A DNA stretch of 64,000 bases from Xenophilus azovorans DSM 13620. Its GTDB lineage: Bacteria > Pseudomonadota > Gammaproteobacteria > Burkholderiales > Burkholderiaceae_C. Of this stretch, positions 17,740-26,379 are shown piece after piece. The notes under the pieces are model-generated. The model was not told the DNA's origin. It made no database searches and was given only the letters and a program-made list of their open reading frames with translations. Within the stretch, counting starts at the first letter, position 1. Every line of letters begins with the position of its first letter. The stretch lies in NCBI RefSeq assembly GCF_000745855.1, contig NZ_JQKD01000024.1, positions 34,886 through 98,885 on the forward strand, written 5' to 3'. The translations under genes were made by a program, and so were the position numbers.

Positions 17740-18666
17740 ATGAACGCATTCAGCGGCCAGGACGAGCTGGTCGAGCGCATCCGCCGCGACCTGATCGACG
17801 GCTACGACGAGGAACTGGAGCTGGAGATCGAGGACCGCACGCCCGACGAGGCGCTGGCCGCGCTCGAGGGCCGGCCGCAGGAGGGCCGGTCCGCCAGCGA
17901 GCGGCTGCACTACTTCCGCAGCCTGTTCGCGCTGCAGCGCGAGCTGGTCAAGCTGCAGGACTGGGTGGCGCAGACGAAGCAGAAGGTCGTGATCATCTTC
18001 GAGGGCCGCGACGCGGCCGGCAAGGGCGGCGCCATCAAGCGCGTGACGCAGCGCCTGAACCCGCGCCACTGCCGCGTGGTCGCCCTGCCCGCGCCGAACG
18101 ACCGCGAGCGCACGCAGTGGTACTTCCAGCGCTACGCGGCGCACCTGCCGGCCGGCGGCGAGATCGTGATCTTCGACCGCAGCTGGTACAACCGCGCCGG
18201 CGTCGAGCGGGTGATGGGCTTCTGCACCGAGGACGAGGTGGAGGAGTTCTTCCGCTCCGTGCCGGAGTTCGAGCGCATGCTGGTGCGCTCGGGCATCAAG
18301 CTCATCAAGTACTGGTTCTCCATCACCGACGAGGAGCAGCACCTGCGCTTCCTCGGCCGCATCCACGACCCGCTCAAGCAGTGGAAGCTCAGCCCGATGG
18401 ACCTGGAAAGCCGCCGCCGCTGGGAAGACTACACCGCCGCCAAGGAGACGATGCTGGAGCGCACCCACATCCCCGAGGCGCCGTGGTGGATCGTGCAGGC
18501 GGTGGACAAGAAGAAGGCGCGCCTGAACTGCATCGCGCACCTGCTGGCGCAGTTCGACTACAGCGAGGTCGAGCGCCCCGCCATCGTGCTGCCCGAGCGC
18601 GAGCGCCGGCCCGACTACGCCCGCCACCCGGTGCCCGCCGACATGTACGTGCCGGAGCAATACTGA
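17740..18666 (+). CDS. ppk2: Polyphosphate kinase 2
   Basis: 308 residues. Walker A is IIFEGRDAAGKGGAIKR near residue 90, the lid region NDRERTQWYFQRY is near 125, and Walker B FDRSWYNRAGVERVMGF is near 146. This matches single-domain PPK2 enzymes that use polyphosphate to phosphorylate nucleoside diphosphates (mainly ADP or GDP). Subclass cannot be settled by eye. The ATG at 17740 was preferred over an upstream in-frame start inside the divergent promoter region. It stands alone transcriptionally. Confidence 0.95.
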   Translation: MNAFSGQDELVERIRRDLIDGYDEELELEIEDRTPDEALAALEGRPQEGRSASERLHYFRSLFALQRELVKLQDWVAQTKQKVVIIFEGRDAAGKGGAIKRVTQRLNPRHCRVVALPAPNDRERTQWYFQRYAAHLPAGGEIVIFDRSWYNRAGVERVMGFCTEDEVEEFFRSVPEFERMLVRSGIKLIKYWFSITDEEQHLRFLGRIHDPLKQWKLSPMDLESRRRWEDYTAAKETMLERTHIPEAPWWIVQAVDKKKARLNCIAHLLAQFDYSEVERPAIVLPERERRPDYARHPVPADMYVPEQY

Positions 18667-18782
18667 AGTCCGCACCGCACAGCCGCGCAGCGCGGCCCTA
18701 CGCAAGGGATGTGTGGCGTGCAAGTCACGCGCGAGGGTTGTCACGAACACGCGCCGCGCGGCGCCGATGGCATCGTGCCGCC

Positions 18783-19103
18783 ATGACGCTGCGACGCCTG
18801 CTTACCGTGCTGGCCGCCGGCCTGCTCGCGGCCTGCGACGCCGGCAGCGGCTTCGGCGCTTCGCCGATGGCCGCCGCCGTGGTGCCGGGCCAGCGCGGCG
18901 CCGCGCCGGCCGAGGCCAACATGGCCTGCATCGGCGCCGGCGCCAAGGCCTTCGGCCGGCCCTGGCAGACCATCGTGCTGGGCGGCTCGCGCCCCGTCCG
19001 CCAGGGCGGCTACGAAGTGCAGATCACCAGCGGCCACGACCGCGCCCAGGCCGTGTGCACCGTCACCGGCGGCGGCCGGGTGCTGCGGCTGGACCCGGCC
19101 TGA
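18783..19103 (+). CDS. Small predicted lipoprotein, function unknown
   Basis: 106 residues with a lipoprotein signal: LRRLLTVLAAGLLAAC, lipobox LAAC, lipidation at C18. The mature part has two further cysteines (ACIGAGAK, AVCTVTGG) that may form a disulfide, and alternating hydrophobic segments suggesting beta strands (WQTIVLGG, GYEVQIT, GRVLRL). I do not recognise the family. It ends three bases from the convergent metallo-hydrolase gene. Confidence 0.7.
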   Translation: MTLRRLLTVLAAGLLAACDAGSGFGASPMAAAVVPGQRGAAPAEANMACIGAGAKAFGRPWQTIVLGGSRPVRQGGYEVQITSGHDRAQAVCTVTGGGRVLRLDPA

Positions 19104-19106
19104 CGC

Positions 19107-19994
19107 TCAGCCAGGCGCCGCCGCGCCCAACGCATCGACCGGGATGCGCAGGTAGGCGATGCCGTTGTCCTCCGCCGCGGGCAGCCGCCCGCCGTGGATG
19201 TTGATCTGCAGCGAAGGAAGGATCAGCGCCGGCGCGCCCAGCGTGGCGTCGCGCGCCGTGCGCAGGGCGACGAAGGCCGCCTCGTCCACGCCGTCGTGCA
19301 CGTGGATGTTGCGCGCCCGCTGCTCGGCCACCGTGCTGCGCCACTGCGGTCCGCGCGAAGGCGGCGGGTAGTCGTGGCAGACGTGGATCGCCGTGTGCGG
19401 CGGCAGGTCGAGCAGCCGGCGGATCGAGCGGTACAGGCGGTGCGCGTCGCCGCCGGGGAAGTCGGCCCGCGCCGTGCCCAGGTCGGGCATGAACAGCGTG
19501 TCGCCCACGAACACGTCGTCGCCGATGCGGTAGGCCATGTCCGCCGGCGTGTGGCCCGGCACCCATAGCGCCTCGATGCGCAGGCCGCCGAGTTCGATGG
19601 TCTCGCCGTCGCGCAGCAGGCGGTCGAAGGCCTCGGCGCCGGGCGCCTGCGACCCGCGCATGTTGAACAGCCGCGCGAAGCCGGCCTGCACCTCGCGGAT
19701 GTGCTCGCCGATGGCGATGCGCCCGCCGGCCTGCGTTTGCAGGTGGCGCGCGCCCGACAGGTGGTCGGCATGCGCGTGCGTCTCGAGGATCCAGTCCAGC
19801 GCCAGCCCCTCCTCGCGCAGGCAGGCCAGCAGGCGCTCGACCGAGCGCGTGGCGGTGCGGCCGGAGGCGGCGTCGAAGTCGAGCACCGGGTCGATGGCGG
19901 CGGCTCGGCGGGTGGCGCGGTCCCACACCACGTAGGAGACGGTCCCGGTGGCCGTGTCGTGGAAGGCCCGGATGGCGGCGGCTGGCGTGTCCAT
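19107..19994 (-). CDS. Metallo-beta-lactamase-fold hydrolase, persulfide dioxygenase-like (Blh/ETHE1 type)
   Basis: 295 residues. The metal-binding signature is complete: H73, H75, D77, H78 (THAHADHLSG), H148 (VPGHTPADM) and D165 (VGDTLFMPD). The segment DLGTARADFPGG resembles ETHE1/Blh enzymes, which oxidise glutathione persulfide to sulfite. It is divergent from a BigR/SqrR-type regulator whose homologues repress blh/pdo genes until persulfide appears. The AT-rich dyad between them is the likely operator. A rhodanese domain is absent. Substrate assignment is by homology and context. Confidence 0.87.
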   Translation of the reverse strand: MDTPAAAIRAFHDTATGTVSYVVWDRATRRAAAIDPVLDFDAASGRTATRSVERLLACLREEGLALDWILETHAHADHLSGARHLQTQAGGRIAIGEHIREVQAGFARLFNMRGSQAPGAEAFDRLLRDGETIELGGLRIEALWVPGHTPADMAYRIGDDVFVGDTLFMPDLGTARADFPGGDAHRLYRSIRRLLDLPPHTAIHVCHDYPPPSRGPQWRSTVAEQRARNIHVHDGVDEAAFVALRTARDATLGAPALILPSLQINIHGGRLPAAEDNGIAYLRIPVDALGAAAPG

Positions 19995-20018
19995 GGTCGT
20001 GATGCACCTATCAATCTA

Positions 20019-20043
20019 TGTTTTTATATAATATTTGAAAACA
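20019..20043. promoter_or_regulatory. AT-rich dyad, putative BigR/SqrR-type operator
   Basis: TGTTTT (20019-20024) and AAAACA (20038-20043) flank an unusually A/T-rich core (TATATAATATTT) in an otherwise GC-rich region. It lies between the divergent hydrolase (start 19994) and ArsR-type (start 20055) genes. BigR-family repressors bind TA-rich palindromes overlapping promoters, so this fits a shared operator/promoter. Confidence 0.6.
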
Positions 20044-20054
20044 GACTGAATGTC

Positions 20055-20384
20055 ATGAAAGCAACCGTCCATGCCGTCGATCCGGCCGCGCTGCACCAGG
20101 CCGCGGGCCGTGCCGTCGCCGTACTGAAACTGCTGGCCAACGAGGACCGGCTCCTGCTGCTGTGCCAGCTCTCGCAGGGCGAGGCCTGCGTCAGCGAGCT
20201 GGAAGGGCTGCTCGGCATCCGCCAGCCCACCCTGTCGCAGCAGCTGGGCGTGCTGCGCGCCGAAGGCGTGGTCGCCACGCGGCGCGAGGGCAAGAACATC
20301 TTCTACCGGCTCGCCGACCCCTCGCTGATGCAGGTGGTGGCGCTGCTGCATTCCCTGTATTGCCCGAAGGACGACGACGCATGA
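20055..20384 (+). CDS. bigR: ArsR-family persulfide-responsive repressor (BigR/SqrR/YgaV type)
   Basis: 109 residues. The winged helix-turn-helix centres on [26 protein letters not shown]. Cysteines C37 and C103 are 66 residues apart, the same spacing as the redox pair C41/C107 of Rhodobacter SqrR; C45 is extra. In that family a tetrasulfide link between the pair releases DNA. Neighbours (persulfide-dioxygenase-like hydrolase and YeeE/YedE transporters) match known BigR regulons. Its stop overlaps the pmpA start. Confidence 0.85.
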   Translation: MKATVHAVDPAALHQAAGRAVAVLKLLANEDRLLLLCQLSQGEACVSELEGLLGIRQPTLSQQLGVLRAEGVVATRREGKNIFYRLADPSLMQVVALLHSLYCPKDDDA

Positions 20385-20812
20385 CCCTCGACTGGACGCA
20401 CTTCACGCCGTGGCGCTCGCTCGCCGGCGGCGCGCTCATCGGCCTGGCCGCCGCGGTGCTGCTGCTCGGCTGCGGCCGGGTGGCCGGCATCAGCGGCATC
20501 CTGGGCGGGCTGCTGCGGCCGCTGCGCGGCGAGTGGGCCTGGCGGCTGGCCTTCGTCGCCGGCCTGTTCGCATCGCCATGGCTCTTCGCGCTGGCCACCG
20601 CGCTGCCTGTGCCGCGCATCGAGGCCGGCGGCGGCGTGCTGGTGCTGGCGGGCCTGCTGGTGGGCCTGGGCACCCGCCTGGGCGGCGGCTGCACCAGCGG
20701 CCACGGCGTGTGCGGGCTGGCGCGGCTGTCGCCGCGCTCGCTCGCCGCCACGCTGGCCTTCATGGCGGCGGGCTTCGCCACGGTGTTCGTCGCCCGCCAC
20801 GTGCTGGCCTGA
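20381..20812 (+). CDS. YeeE/YedE-family sulfur-compound transporter half, PmpA-like
   Basis: 143 residues with about four membrane helices. The conserved [20 protein letters not shown] near residue 98 carries the two cysteines that in YeeE/TsuA pass thiosulfate through the membrane. It is half the length of YeeE, so it should pair with the next gene. The start overlaps the repressor stop (ATGA), giving coupled expression and sulfide-dependent induction. Thiosulfate or a related sulfur species is the expected substrate. Confidence 0.87.
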   Translation: MTLDWTHFTPWRSLAGGALIGLAAAVLLLGCGRVAGISGILGGLLRPLRGEWAWRLAFVAGLFASPWLFALATALPVPRIEAGGGVLVLAGLLVGLGTRLGGGCTSGHGVCGLARLSPRSLAATLAFMAAGFATVFVARHVLA

Positions 20813-20828
20813 CATGGGAACGGCAACG

Positions 20829-21245
20829 ATGCGCGTGATCGTCTCCCTGCTGGCCGGCCTGCTGTTCGGCCTCGGCCTGCTGCTCTCGGGCATGGCCGAC
20901 CCGGGCAAGGTGCTCGGCTTCCTCGACCTGGCCGGCCGCTGGGACCCGTCGCTGGCCTTCGTCATGGCGGGCGCGGTCGGCGTGGCGCTGCCGGCCTTCG
21001 CGTGGGTGCGCCGGCGCGGCGCCGCGCTGTGCGGCGCACCGCTGCACCTGCCCGTAGCGCGCCGCATCGACCGGCGGCTGCTCGCCGGCAGCCTGCTCTT
21101 CGGCGCCGGCTGGGGCCTGGCCGGCTTCTGCCCGGGGCCGGCGCTGGTGGCACTGGGCATGGGGCTGCGCCCCGCCCTGCTCTTCGTCGCCGCGATGGCG
21201 GCGGGCATGCTGCTGTTCGAGGCCGCGCAGCGGCGCAGGCCCTAG
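20829..21245 (+). CDS. YeeE/YedE-family sulfur-compound transporter half, PmpB-like
   Basis: 138 residues from ATG 20829; ATG 20814 would add five residues. It has about four membrane helices and the GAGWGLAGFCPGPALVALG motif near residue 99 with the conserved Cys. It complements the preceding half-protein as in PmpAB. Its TAG stop shares the palindromic CTAG with the stop of the convergent Crp/Fnr gene. Confidence 0.87.
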   Translation: MRVIVSLLAGLLFGLGLLLSGMADPGKVLGFLDLAGRWDPSLAFVMAGAVGVALPAFAWVRRRGAALCGAPLHLPVARRIDRRLLAGSLLFGAGWGLAGFCPGPALVALGMGLRPALLFVAAMAAGMLLFEAAQRRRP

Positions 21246-21970
21246 CCCTCGGCGCCGATGCGGCGCAACGCGGCCGGGTCGCGCACCACCATGCGCTTGT
21301 AGCTCAGCTCGATGAGCCCCTCGTCCACCAGCGCGCCCAGCTCCTTGTTGATGGTCTGGCGCGACAGGCCGAGCATCGCGGCCAGGTCGTGCTGCGACAG
21401 GCGCACGCGCAGGTCCACGCCTTCCTGCTGCTGCAGGCCGTAGATCTCCACCAGGCCCGCCAGCGTCGCGGCCACGCGGCGGCGGATCGATCCGAGCGTC
21501 TGCGCCTGCAGCATCGCCACGCTCATCCGCTGGCGCCGCAGGCCCAGCCGCGCGACGTCGCGCCAGAGGATGGGCATGGCGTCCAGCACGGCGATCACCG
21601 CGTCGCTGGGCAGGTGGATGATGACGGAGTCCTCGTGGGCGTGGTAGTCGTAGGCCAGCGGCACGTCCTCCAGCAGGCGCACCACCGGCGCCACCTGCCC
21701 GGGCCCCAGCAGGGCGTTGACGTACTTGCGCCCGAGGTCGCTCACGCTGCTGATCTCCAGGCAGCCCGACACCACCACCAGCAGCTCGCGCCGGTGGCGG
21801 TCGTGCGAGAGCACCTGCGTGCGCCGCCGGTACCGCTCCATCCGCGCCGACTTGAGCAGCTCCTCGCGCTGCGCGTCCGGCCAGTGCGAGAACAGCTCGT
21901 TCCACTGCAGTGCGCGCGCCATCAGCGCGTCGTCGCCGGCTGCACGGACGGGGCGCTTGCGCGAGGGCAT
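21242..21970 (-). CDS. Crp/Fnr-family transcriptional regulator
   Basis: 242 residues from ATG 21970. The cyclic-nucleotide-binding-like barrel lies at about residues 30-140 and the winged helix-turn-helix at about 170-225 (LRVRLSQHDLAAMLGLSRQTINKELGALVDEG). No Fnr-type iron-sulfur cysteines are seen. It is divergent from the porin gene, so it may control the long catabolic cluster 22129-31439. The start is uncertain: no Shine-Dalgarno is visible, and the frame remains open further upstream. Confidence 0.85.
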   Translation of the reverse strand: MPSRKRPVRAAGDDALMARALQWNELFSHWPDAQREELLKSARMERYRRRTQVLSHDRHRRELLVVVSGCLEISSVSDLGRKYVNALLGPGQVAPVVRLLEDVPLAYDYHAHEDSVIIHLPSDAVIAVLDAMPILWRDVARLGLRRQRMSVAMLQAQTLGSIRRRVAATLAGLVEIYGLQQQEGVDLRVRLSQHDLAAMLGLSRQTINKELGALVDEGLIELSYKRMVVRDPAALRRIGAEG

Positions 21971-22128
21971 GGGAAGGAAGGGGTGCGGATGCCGGCAGGC
22001 GGGTCGTGGCCGGATCTGTCGGCGCATTGACAGATTCCGGACGCCCTCGTTTCTATCGTACGAAGGCCCGCTCAACAAGCACACACCCAGGCAGCGCAGC
22101 CCGCGCATGCCGCCAAGGAGACACACCC

Positions 22129-23184
22129 ATGAGATCGGCCTTCGCCGCAGCCTGCGCGCTCGCGGCCTCCTCCCTTGCCTGCGCGCAGAGCAACGTGACC
22201 ATCTTCGGCACGGTGGACCTGTTCGTGGCGCACGCCCGCTCGGGCAGCACGTCCTGGACGAAGCTGTCGGACGGCGGCAACGCCGCCTCGCGCATCGGCT
22301 TTCGCGGCAGCGAGGACCTGGGCAGCGGCCTGGAGGCGCACTTCATGCTCGAAGGCGGCTTCTCGCCCGACACCGGCGAGGGCAACCTGCCCGGCCCGGC
22401 GATCTCCTTCACCCGCCAGTCCTACGTCGGCCTGACGGGCCCCTGGGGCCAGATCGACGCGGGGCGGATGTACACGCCGCTGTTCTTCACGCTGTTCCGC
22501 GGCGATCCGTACGGCGTGAACTCGGTGTTCTCGCCGCTCGTCGCGGTCTTCTCCAACGACGCCCAGCCCGGCGCCCTGCCCCTGGCGGCGCGCGCGAGCA
22601 ACATGATCCGCTACCGCACGCCGGCCAGGAGCGAGTTCTTCGCCGACATCGCCTACGCGCCCGGCGAGGCGAGCGAGCCCAGCCGCCGCAGCGGCGACCT
22701 GTACGGCGCCTCCGTGGGCTGGGCGCGCAAGCCCTACTACGTCTCCTACGCGATCCAGAAGGCGCGCTCGGGCTCGGCCGCGGCGCCGGTCGCCTCGCCC
22801 TCCACCACCACGCACCAGGCCGTCAGCGGCTCCTACGAGTTCTCGAACCTGCGGGTGTACGGGACGTACTCGACCGCCTCCACCGACCTGCCCGGCGTGC
22901 CGCGCTCGCGCGCGGCCAGCCTGGGCGCGCAGTACACGATCACGCCCGCTTCCAACGTGCTGTTCGAGATCGTGCAGCGCAAGGTCCGCGGCACCGACCG
23001 CGCGCAACTGGCCTGGACGCTGGGCTACGACCACTACCTGAGCAAGCGCACGGCCGTGTACGGCCGCCTGCTGCGCCTGGAGAACCGCGGCAGGTCCTCC
23101 GTGTCGCTGGCCGGCGTGCGGGTGGACGCCAACAGCGGCAACGACGTGCGCGTCATCGCCGCCGGCATCCGCCACTCCTTCTGA
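22129..23184 (+). CDS. Gram-negative trimeric porin
   Basis: 351 residues. Signal peptide at 1-20 (AASSLACAQ), then SNVTIFGTVDLFVAH, the usual first beta strand of beta-proteobacterial porins, and SRIGFRGSEDLGSGLEAHF. It ends with a terminal phenylalanine (IRHSF), needed for outer-membrane insertion. AAGGAG lies eight bases before the ATG. It heads a same-strand cluster with CoA ligase and Bug genes, so it may admit their substrate. Confidence 0.93.
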   Translation: MRSAFAAACALAASSLACAQSNVTIFGTVDLFVAHARSGSTSWTKLSDGGNAASRIGFRGSEDLGSGLEAHFMLEGGFSPDTGEGNLPGPAISFTRQSYVGLTGPWGQIDAGRMYTPLFFTLFRGDPYGVNSVFSPLVAVFSNDAQPGALPLAARASNMIRYRTPARSEFFADIAYAPGEASEPSRRSGDLYGASVGWARKPYYVSYAIQKARSGSAAAPVASPSTTTHQAVSGSYEFSNLRVYGTYSTASTDLPGVPRSRAASLGAQYTITPASNVLFEIVQRKVRGTDRAQLAWTLGYDHYLSKRTAVYGRLLRLENRGRSSVSLAGVRVDANSGNDVRVIAAGIRHSF

Positions 23185-23204
23185 CCACGCTTCCTCGACG
23201 CGCC

Positions 23205-25340
23205 ATGAATCCACCTGTCTTCGAGACCGACTCGCTGTCCGCCCTGTTCTCGCCACGCGCGATCGCGGTGGTGGGCGCGTCGTCCAGCCCGCAGAAGATC
23301 GGCGGCATCCCGATCGACTACGCGCGCCGCTTCGGCTTCGAGGGCGCGCTGTACGCGGTCAACCCCAGGGCCGCGCAGGTCCAGGGGCTGCCCGCGCACA
23401 CCAGCCTGCGCGCCATCGGCGAGCCGGTCGACCTGGCCATCCTCGCCGTGCCCGCGGCACTGGTGGGCGACGCGCTGGAGGACGCCATCGCGGCCGGCGT
23501 GAAGGGCGTGGTGCTGTTCTCCTCCGGCTTCGCCGAGACGGGCGCCGAGGGCGCGGCGGCGCAGGCGCGGCTGGCGGCGCGCGCGCGCTCGGCCGGCGTG
23601 CGGCTGATCGGCCCGAACTGCCTGGGCCTGATGAACCTGCGCCGCAATGTCTACGCCACCTTCTCGCCGGCGCCGGGCGTGGGCCGGGTGGCGCCGGGAC
23701 GCATCGGGCTGGTGAGCCAGTCGGGCGCCTTCGGCGCGTATGCCTACGCCATGGCGCGCGAGCGCGGCGTCGGCCTCTCGCTGTGGGCCACCACAGGCAA
23801 CGAGGCCGACGTGCAGCTGGCCGACTGCCTGGCCTGGCTGGCGCAGGACGAGGGCACCGACGTCATCATGGCCTACATGGAAGGCTGCCGCGACGGCGAG
23901 CGCCTGCGCGCCGCGCTCGCGCTGGCGCAGGCGCGCGGCAAGCCGGTGGTGATGGTCAAGATCGGCAGCACCGACCTCGGCGCGCAGGCGGCCGCCTCGC
24001 ACACCGCGGCGCTGGCCGGCGACGACGCGGTGTACGACGCCGTGTTCCGCCGCTACGGCGTGCTGCGCGCGCACAGCCTCACGGAGTTCTTCAACCTGGC
24101 CCACAGCGCCGCCGTGGCCGGCCGGCCGCAGGGCAACTCCATCGGCCTCTTCACGCTCTCGGGCGGCGTCGGCGCGCTGATGGCCGACGACGCGGCGGCC
24201 GAGGGACTGGACGTGCCGCCGCTGAGCGACGCCGCACAGGCCACCCTGCGCGAGTGGGTGCCCTTCGCCGCGCCGCGCAACCCGGTGGACATCACCGGCC
24301 AGGTGACCAACGACCTGAGCCTGATGGAGCGCAGCGCGCGCCTGATGCTGGACGACGGCCGCTTCGCGTCGTGGATGGGCTTCCTGGCCGCCGCCGGCGC
24401 GTCGGACGCCTTCTGGCCCGTGCTGCGCGAGCTGGTCGCATCACTGCGCGCCGCCTACCCCGGCACGCTGCTGGCCATCAGCACCCTGCTCGCGCCCGAG
24501 CGGCGCGCCGAGATCGAGTCGATGCGCTGCCTGGTGTTCGCCGATCCGTCGGAAGGCATCCGCACCATCGCCAAGCTCGCGCGCCTGCCGCAGCCCGGCG
24601 AGGCGGCACTACCCCTGCCGTCCGCCGCCGCATCGGGCGCCACCATCCATCTGCCGTCCGGCACGCTGGGCGAACCCGAGGCGCTGGCGCTGCTGGAGCG
24701 CGCCGGCGTGCCCGTCGTCGCCCACCGCCTGGCGCACGACGCCGACGCCGCCGCGCGGGCCGCGGAGGCGCTGGGCTTCCCCGTCGCGCTGAAGATCGCC
24801 AGCGCCGACATCCCGCACAAGTCCGACGTCGGCGGCGTGGCCCTCGGCCTGCAGGACGCCGCGCAGGCCCGCCACGCCTTCGACCGGACGCAGGCCGGTG
24901 CCCGCCGCGCACGTCCCGATGCGCGCCTGGACGGCGCCCTCGTCGCGCGCATGGTCGGCGGCGGCGCCGAGTGCATCGCCGGCGTGCACCGCGACCCGGT
25001 GTTCGGGCCGGTGCTGATGTTCGGCCTGGGCGGCATCCACGTGGAAACGCTGCGCGACGTCTCGCTGCGCGTGCTGCCCGTCACGCGCGAGGACGCCCTG
25101 TCGATGGTGCGCGAGCTGCGCGCCTTCCCGATCCTGGCCGGCGCGCGCGGACGCCCCGCGGCGGACCTGGACTCGATCGCCGACGCACTGTGCGCGCTGG
25201 CGGACTTCGCCCTGCGCGCCGGCGACTCGCTCGCCAGCGTGGAGATCAACCCGCTGATCGCCCGCTCGCGGGCCGAGGGCGGCTGCGTGGCGGTGGACGC
25301 GCTGGTCGTCGGCCGCAGCGGCGCACCCGCCCCCCACTGA
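23205..25340 (+). CDS. ADP-forming acyl-CoA synthetase (acetate-CoA ligase family)
   Basis: 711 residues, a single-chain NDP-forming ligase. The CoA-binding domain covers about 10-130 (IAVVGASSSPQKIGG). Succinyl-CoA-ligase-like domains follow (LIGPNCLGLMN, LVSQSGAFGAYAYAMA, and AASHTAALAGDD with the likely phosphorylated histidine). The ATP-grasp domain covers about 485-705 (GFPVALKIASADIPHKSDVGGVALGL). It should activate a carboxylic acid to its CoA ester using ATP. Flanking porin and Bug genes suggest the acid is imported. Substrate unknown. Confidence 0.9.
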   Translation: MNPPVFETDSLSALFSPRAIAVVGASSSPQKIGGIPIDYARRFGFEGALYAVNPRAAQVQGLPAHTSLRAIGEPVDLAILAVPAALVGDALEDAIAAGVKGVVLFSSGFAETGAEGAAAQARLAARARSAGVRLIGPNCLGLMNLRRNVYATFSPAPGVGRVAPGRIGLVSQSGAFGAYAYAMARERGVGLSLWATTGNEADVQLADCLAWLAQDEGTDVIMAYMEGCRDGERLRAALALAQARGKPVVMVKIGSTDLGAQAAASHTAALAGDDAVYDAVFRRYGVLRAHSLTEFFNLAHSAAVAGRPQGNSIGLFTLSGGVGALMADDAAAEGLDVPPLSDAAQATLREWVPFAAPRNPVDITGQVTNDLSLMERSARLMLDDGRFASWMGFLAAAGASDAFWPVLRELVASLRAAYPGTLLAISTLLAPERRAEIESMRCLVFADPSEGIRTIAKLARLPQPGEAALPLPSAAASGATIHLPSGTLGEPEALALLERAGVPVVAHRLAHDADAAARAAEALGFPVALKIASADIPHKSDVGGVALGLQDAAQARHAFDRTQAGARRARPDARLDGALVARMVGGGAECIAGVHRDPVFGPVLMFGLGGIHVETLRDVSLRVLPVTREDALSMVRELRAFPILAGARGRPAADLDSIADALCALADFALRAGDSLASVEINPLIARSRAEGGCVAVDALVVGRSGAPAPH

Positions 25341-25366
25341 CACGACAAGAGAAAGAGAGACGAGCC

Positions 25367-26353
25367 ATGAAGACATCCGCACGCCCCCTGGCCCTGCTCG
25401 GCCTCGCCGCGCTCGGCCTGGCCGCCGGCGGCGCCGCCGCGCAGAACGCCTACCCCGCCAAGCCGGTGCGCATCATCGTGCAGTACCAGGCCGGCGGCTC
25501 GGCCGACGCGCTGGCCCGCCTCGTCGCCGAAAGCCTGTCCAAGCGCCTCGGGCAGCCGGTGCTGGTGGAGAACCGCAGCGGCGCCGGCGGCATCATCGGC
25601 ACCGACTACGTGGCCAAGAGCCCGCCCGACGGCTACACCCTGCTCTTGACGGTGCCCGGCCCCATCACCGCCAACCTGGCGCTGTACAGGAAGCTGCCCT
25701 ACGACCCGCGCACCGAGTTGCGCATGGTCTCGGACATCGCCCGCACCCGCACCGTGATGGCGGTGCATCCCTCGGTGCCTGCGAAGAACTTCAAGGAACT
25801 CATCGCCGCCGTCAAGGCCGCGCCGGGCAAGTACGCCATGGGCTCCTGGGGGCCGGGCACGCAGCCGCACCAGGCGCAGGTGTTCATGGACAAGGCCTAC
25901 GGCCTGCAGACCGTGCACGTGGCCTACAAGGGCGAAGCGCCGATGTCGGTGGACCTGATGGGAGGGGTCATCCAGATGACCATCGGCTCGGTCACCACGC
26001 TGCAGCCGCAGATCACGGCCGGCAAGCTGCGCGCCATCGCGATGGCCGGGCCCAACCGCTCCAGGATGCTGCCCGACGTGCCCACCTTCGCCGAGCAGGG
26101 CTTCAAGGACGACATCTACATGGTCACCGCGCCGACCTCGCTGATGGCGCCGGCGAAGACCCCCGACGCCATCGTCGAGCGGCTGGGCCGCGACGTGGCC
26201 GCCGTGGTCCGGGAGCCCGAGGTGCAGCGCCGCATCGAGGAGATGGGCGCCGAGCCCATCGGCAACACGCCGGCCGAGGCCACCGCCGCCTACCAGGCCT
26301 TCCTGCCCATCTCGCTCAAGCTGACCCAGGCCACCGGCGTCACGCTGGACTGA
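25367..26353 (+). CDS. Bug/TctC-family substrate-binding protein
   Basis: 328 residues with a signal peptide to about residue 26 (AAGGAAAQNA). Motifs: YPAKPVRIIVQYQAGGSADALAR, VLVENRSGAGGIIGTDYVAK, VAYKGEAPMSVDLMGGVI and LPDVPTFAEQGF. It follows the CoA ligase by 26 bases. No TctAB permease is present. A ligand shared with the ligase is an inference from the order. Confidence 0.93.
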   Translation: MKTSARPLALLGLAALGLAAGGAAAQNAYPAKPVRIIVQYQAGGSADALARLVAESLSKRLGQPVLVENRSGAGGIIGTDYVAKSPPDGYTLLLTVPGPITANLALYRKLPYDPRTELRMVSDIARTRTVMAVHPSVPAKNFKELIAAVKAAPGKYAMGSWGPGTQPHQAQVFMDKAYGLQTVHVAYKGEAPMSVDLMGGVIQMTIGSVTTLQPQITAGKLRAIAMAGPNRSRMLPDVPTFAEQGFKDDIYMVTAPTSLMAPAKTPDAIVERLGRDVAAVVREPEVQRRIEEMGAEPIGNTPAEATAAYQAFLPISLKLTQATGVTLD

Positions 26354-26379
26354 CACACCGCACCCAAGGAGAAAGCACC

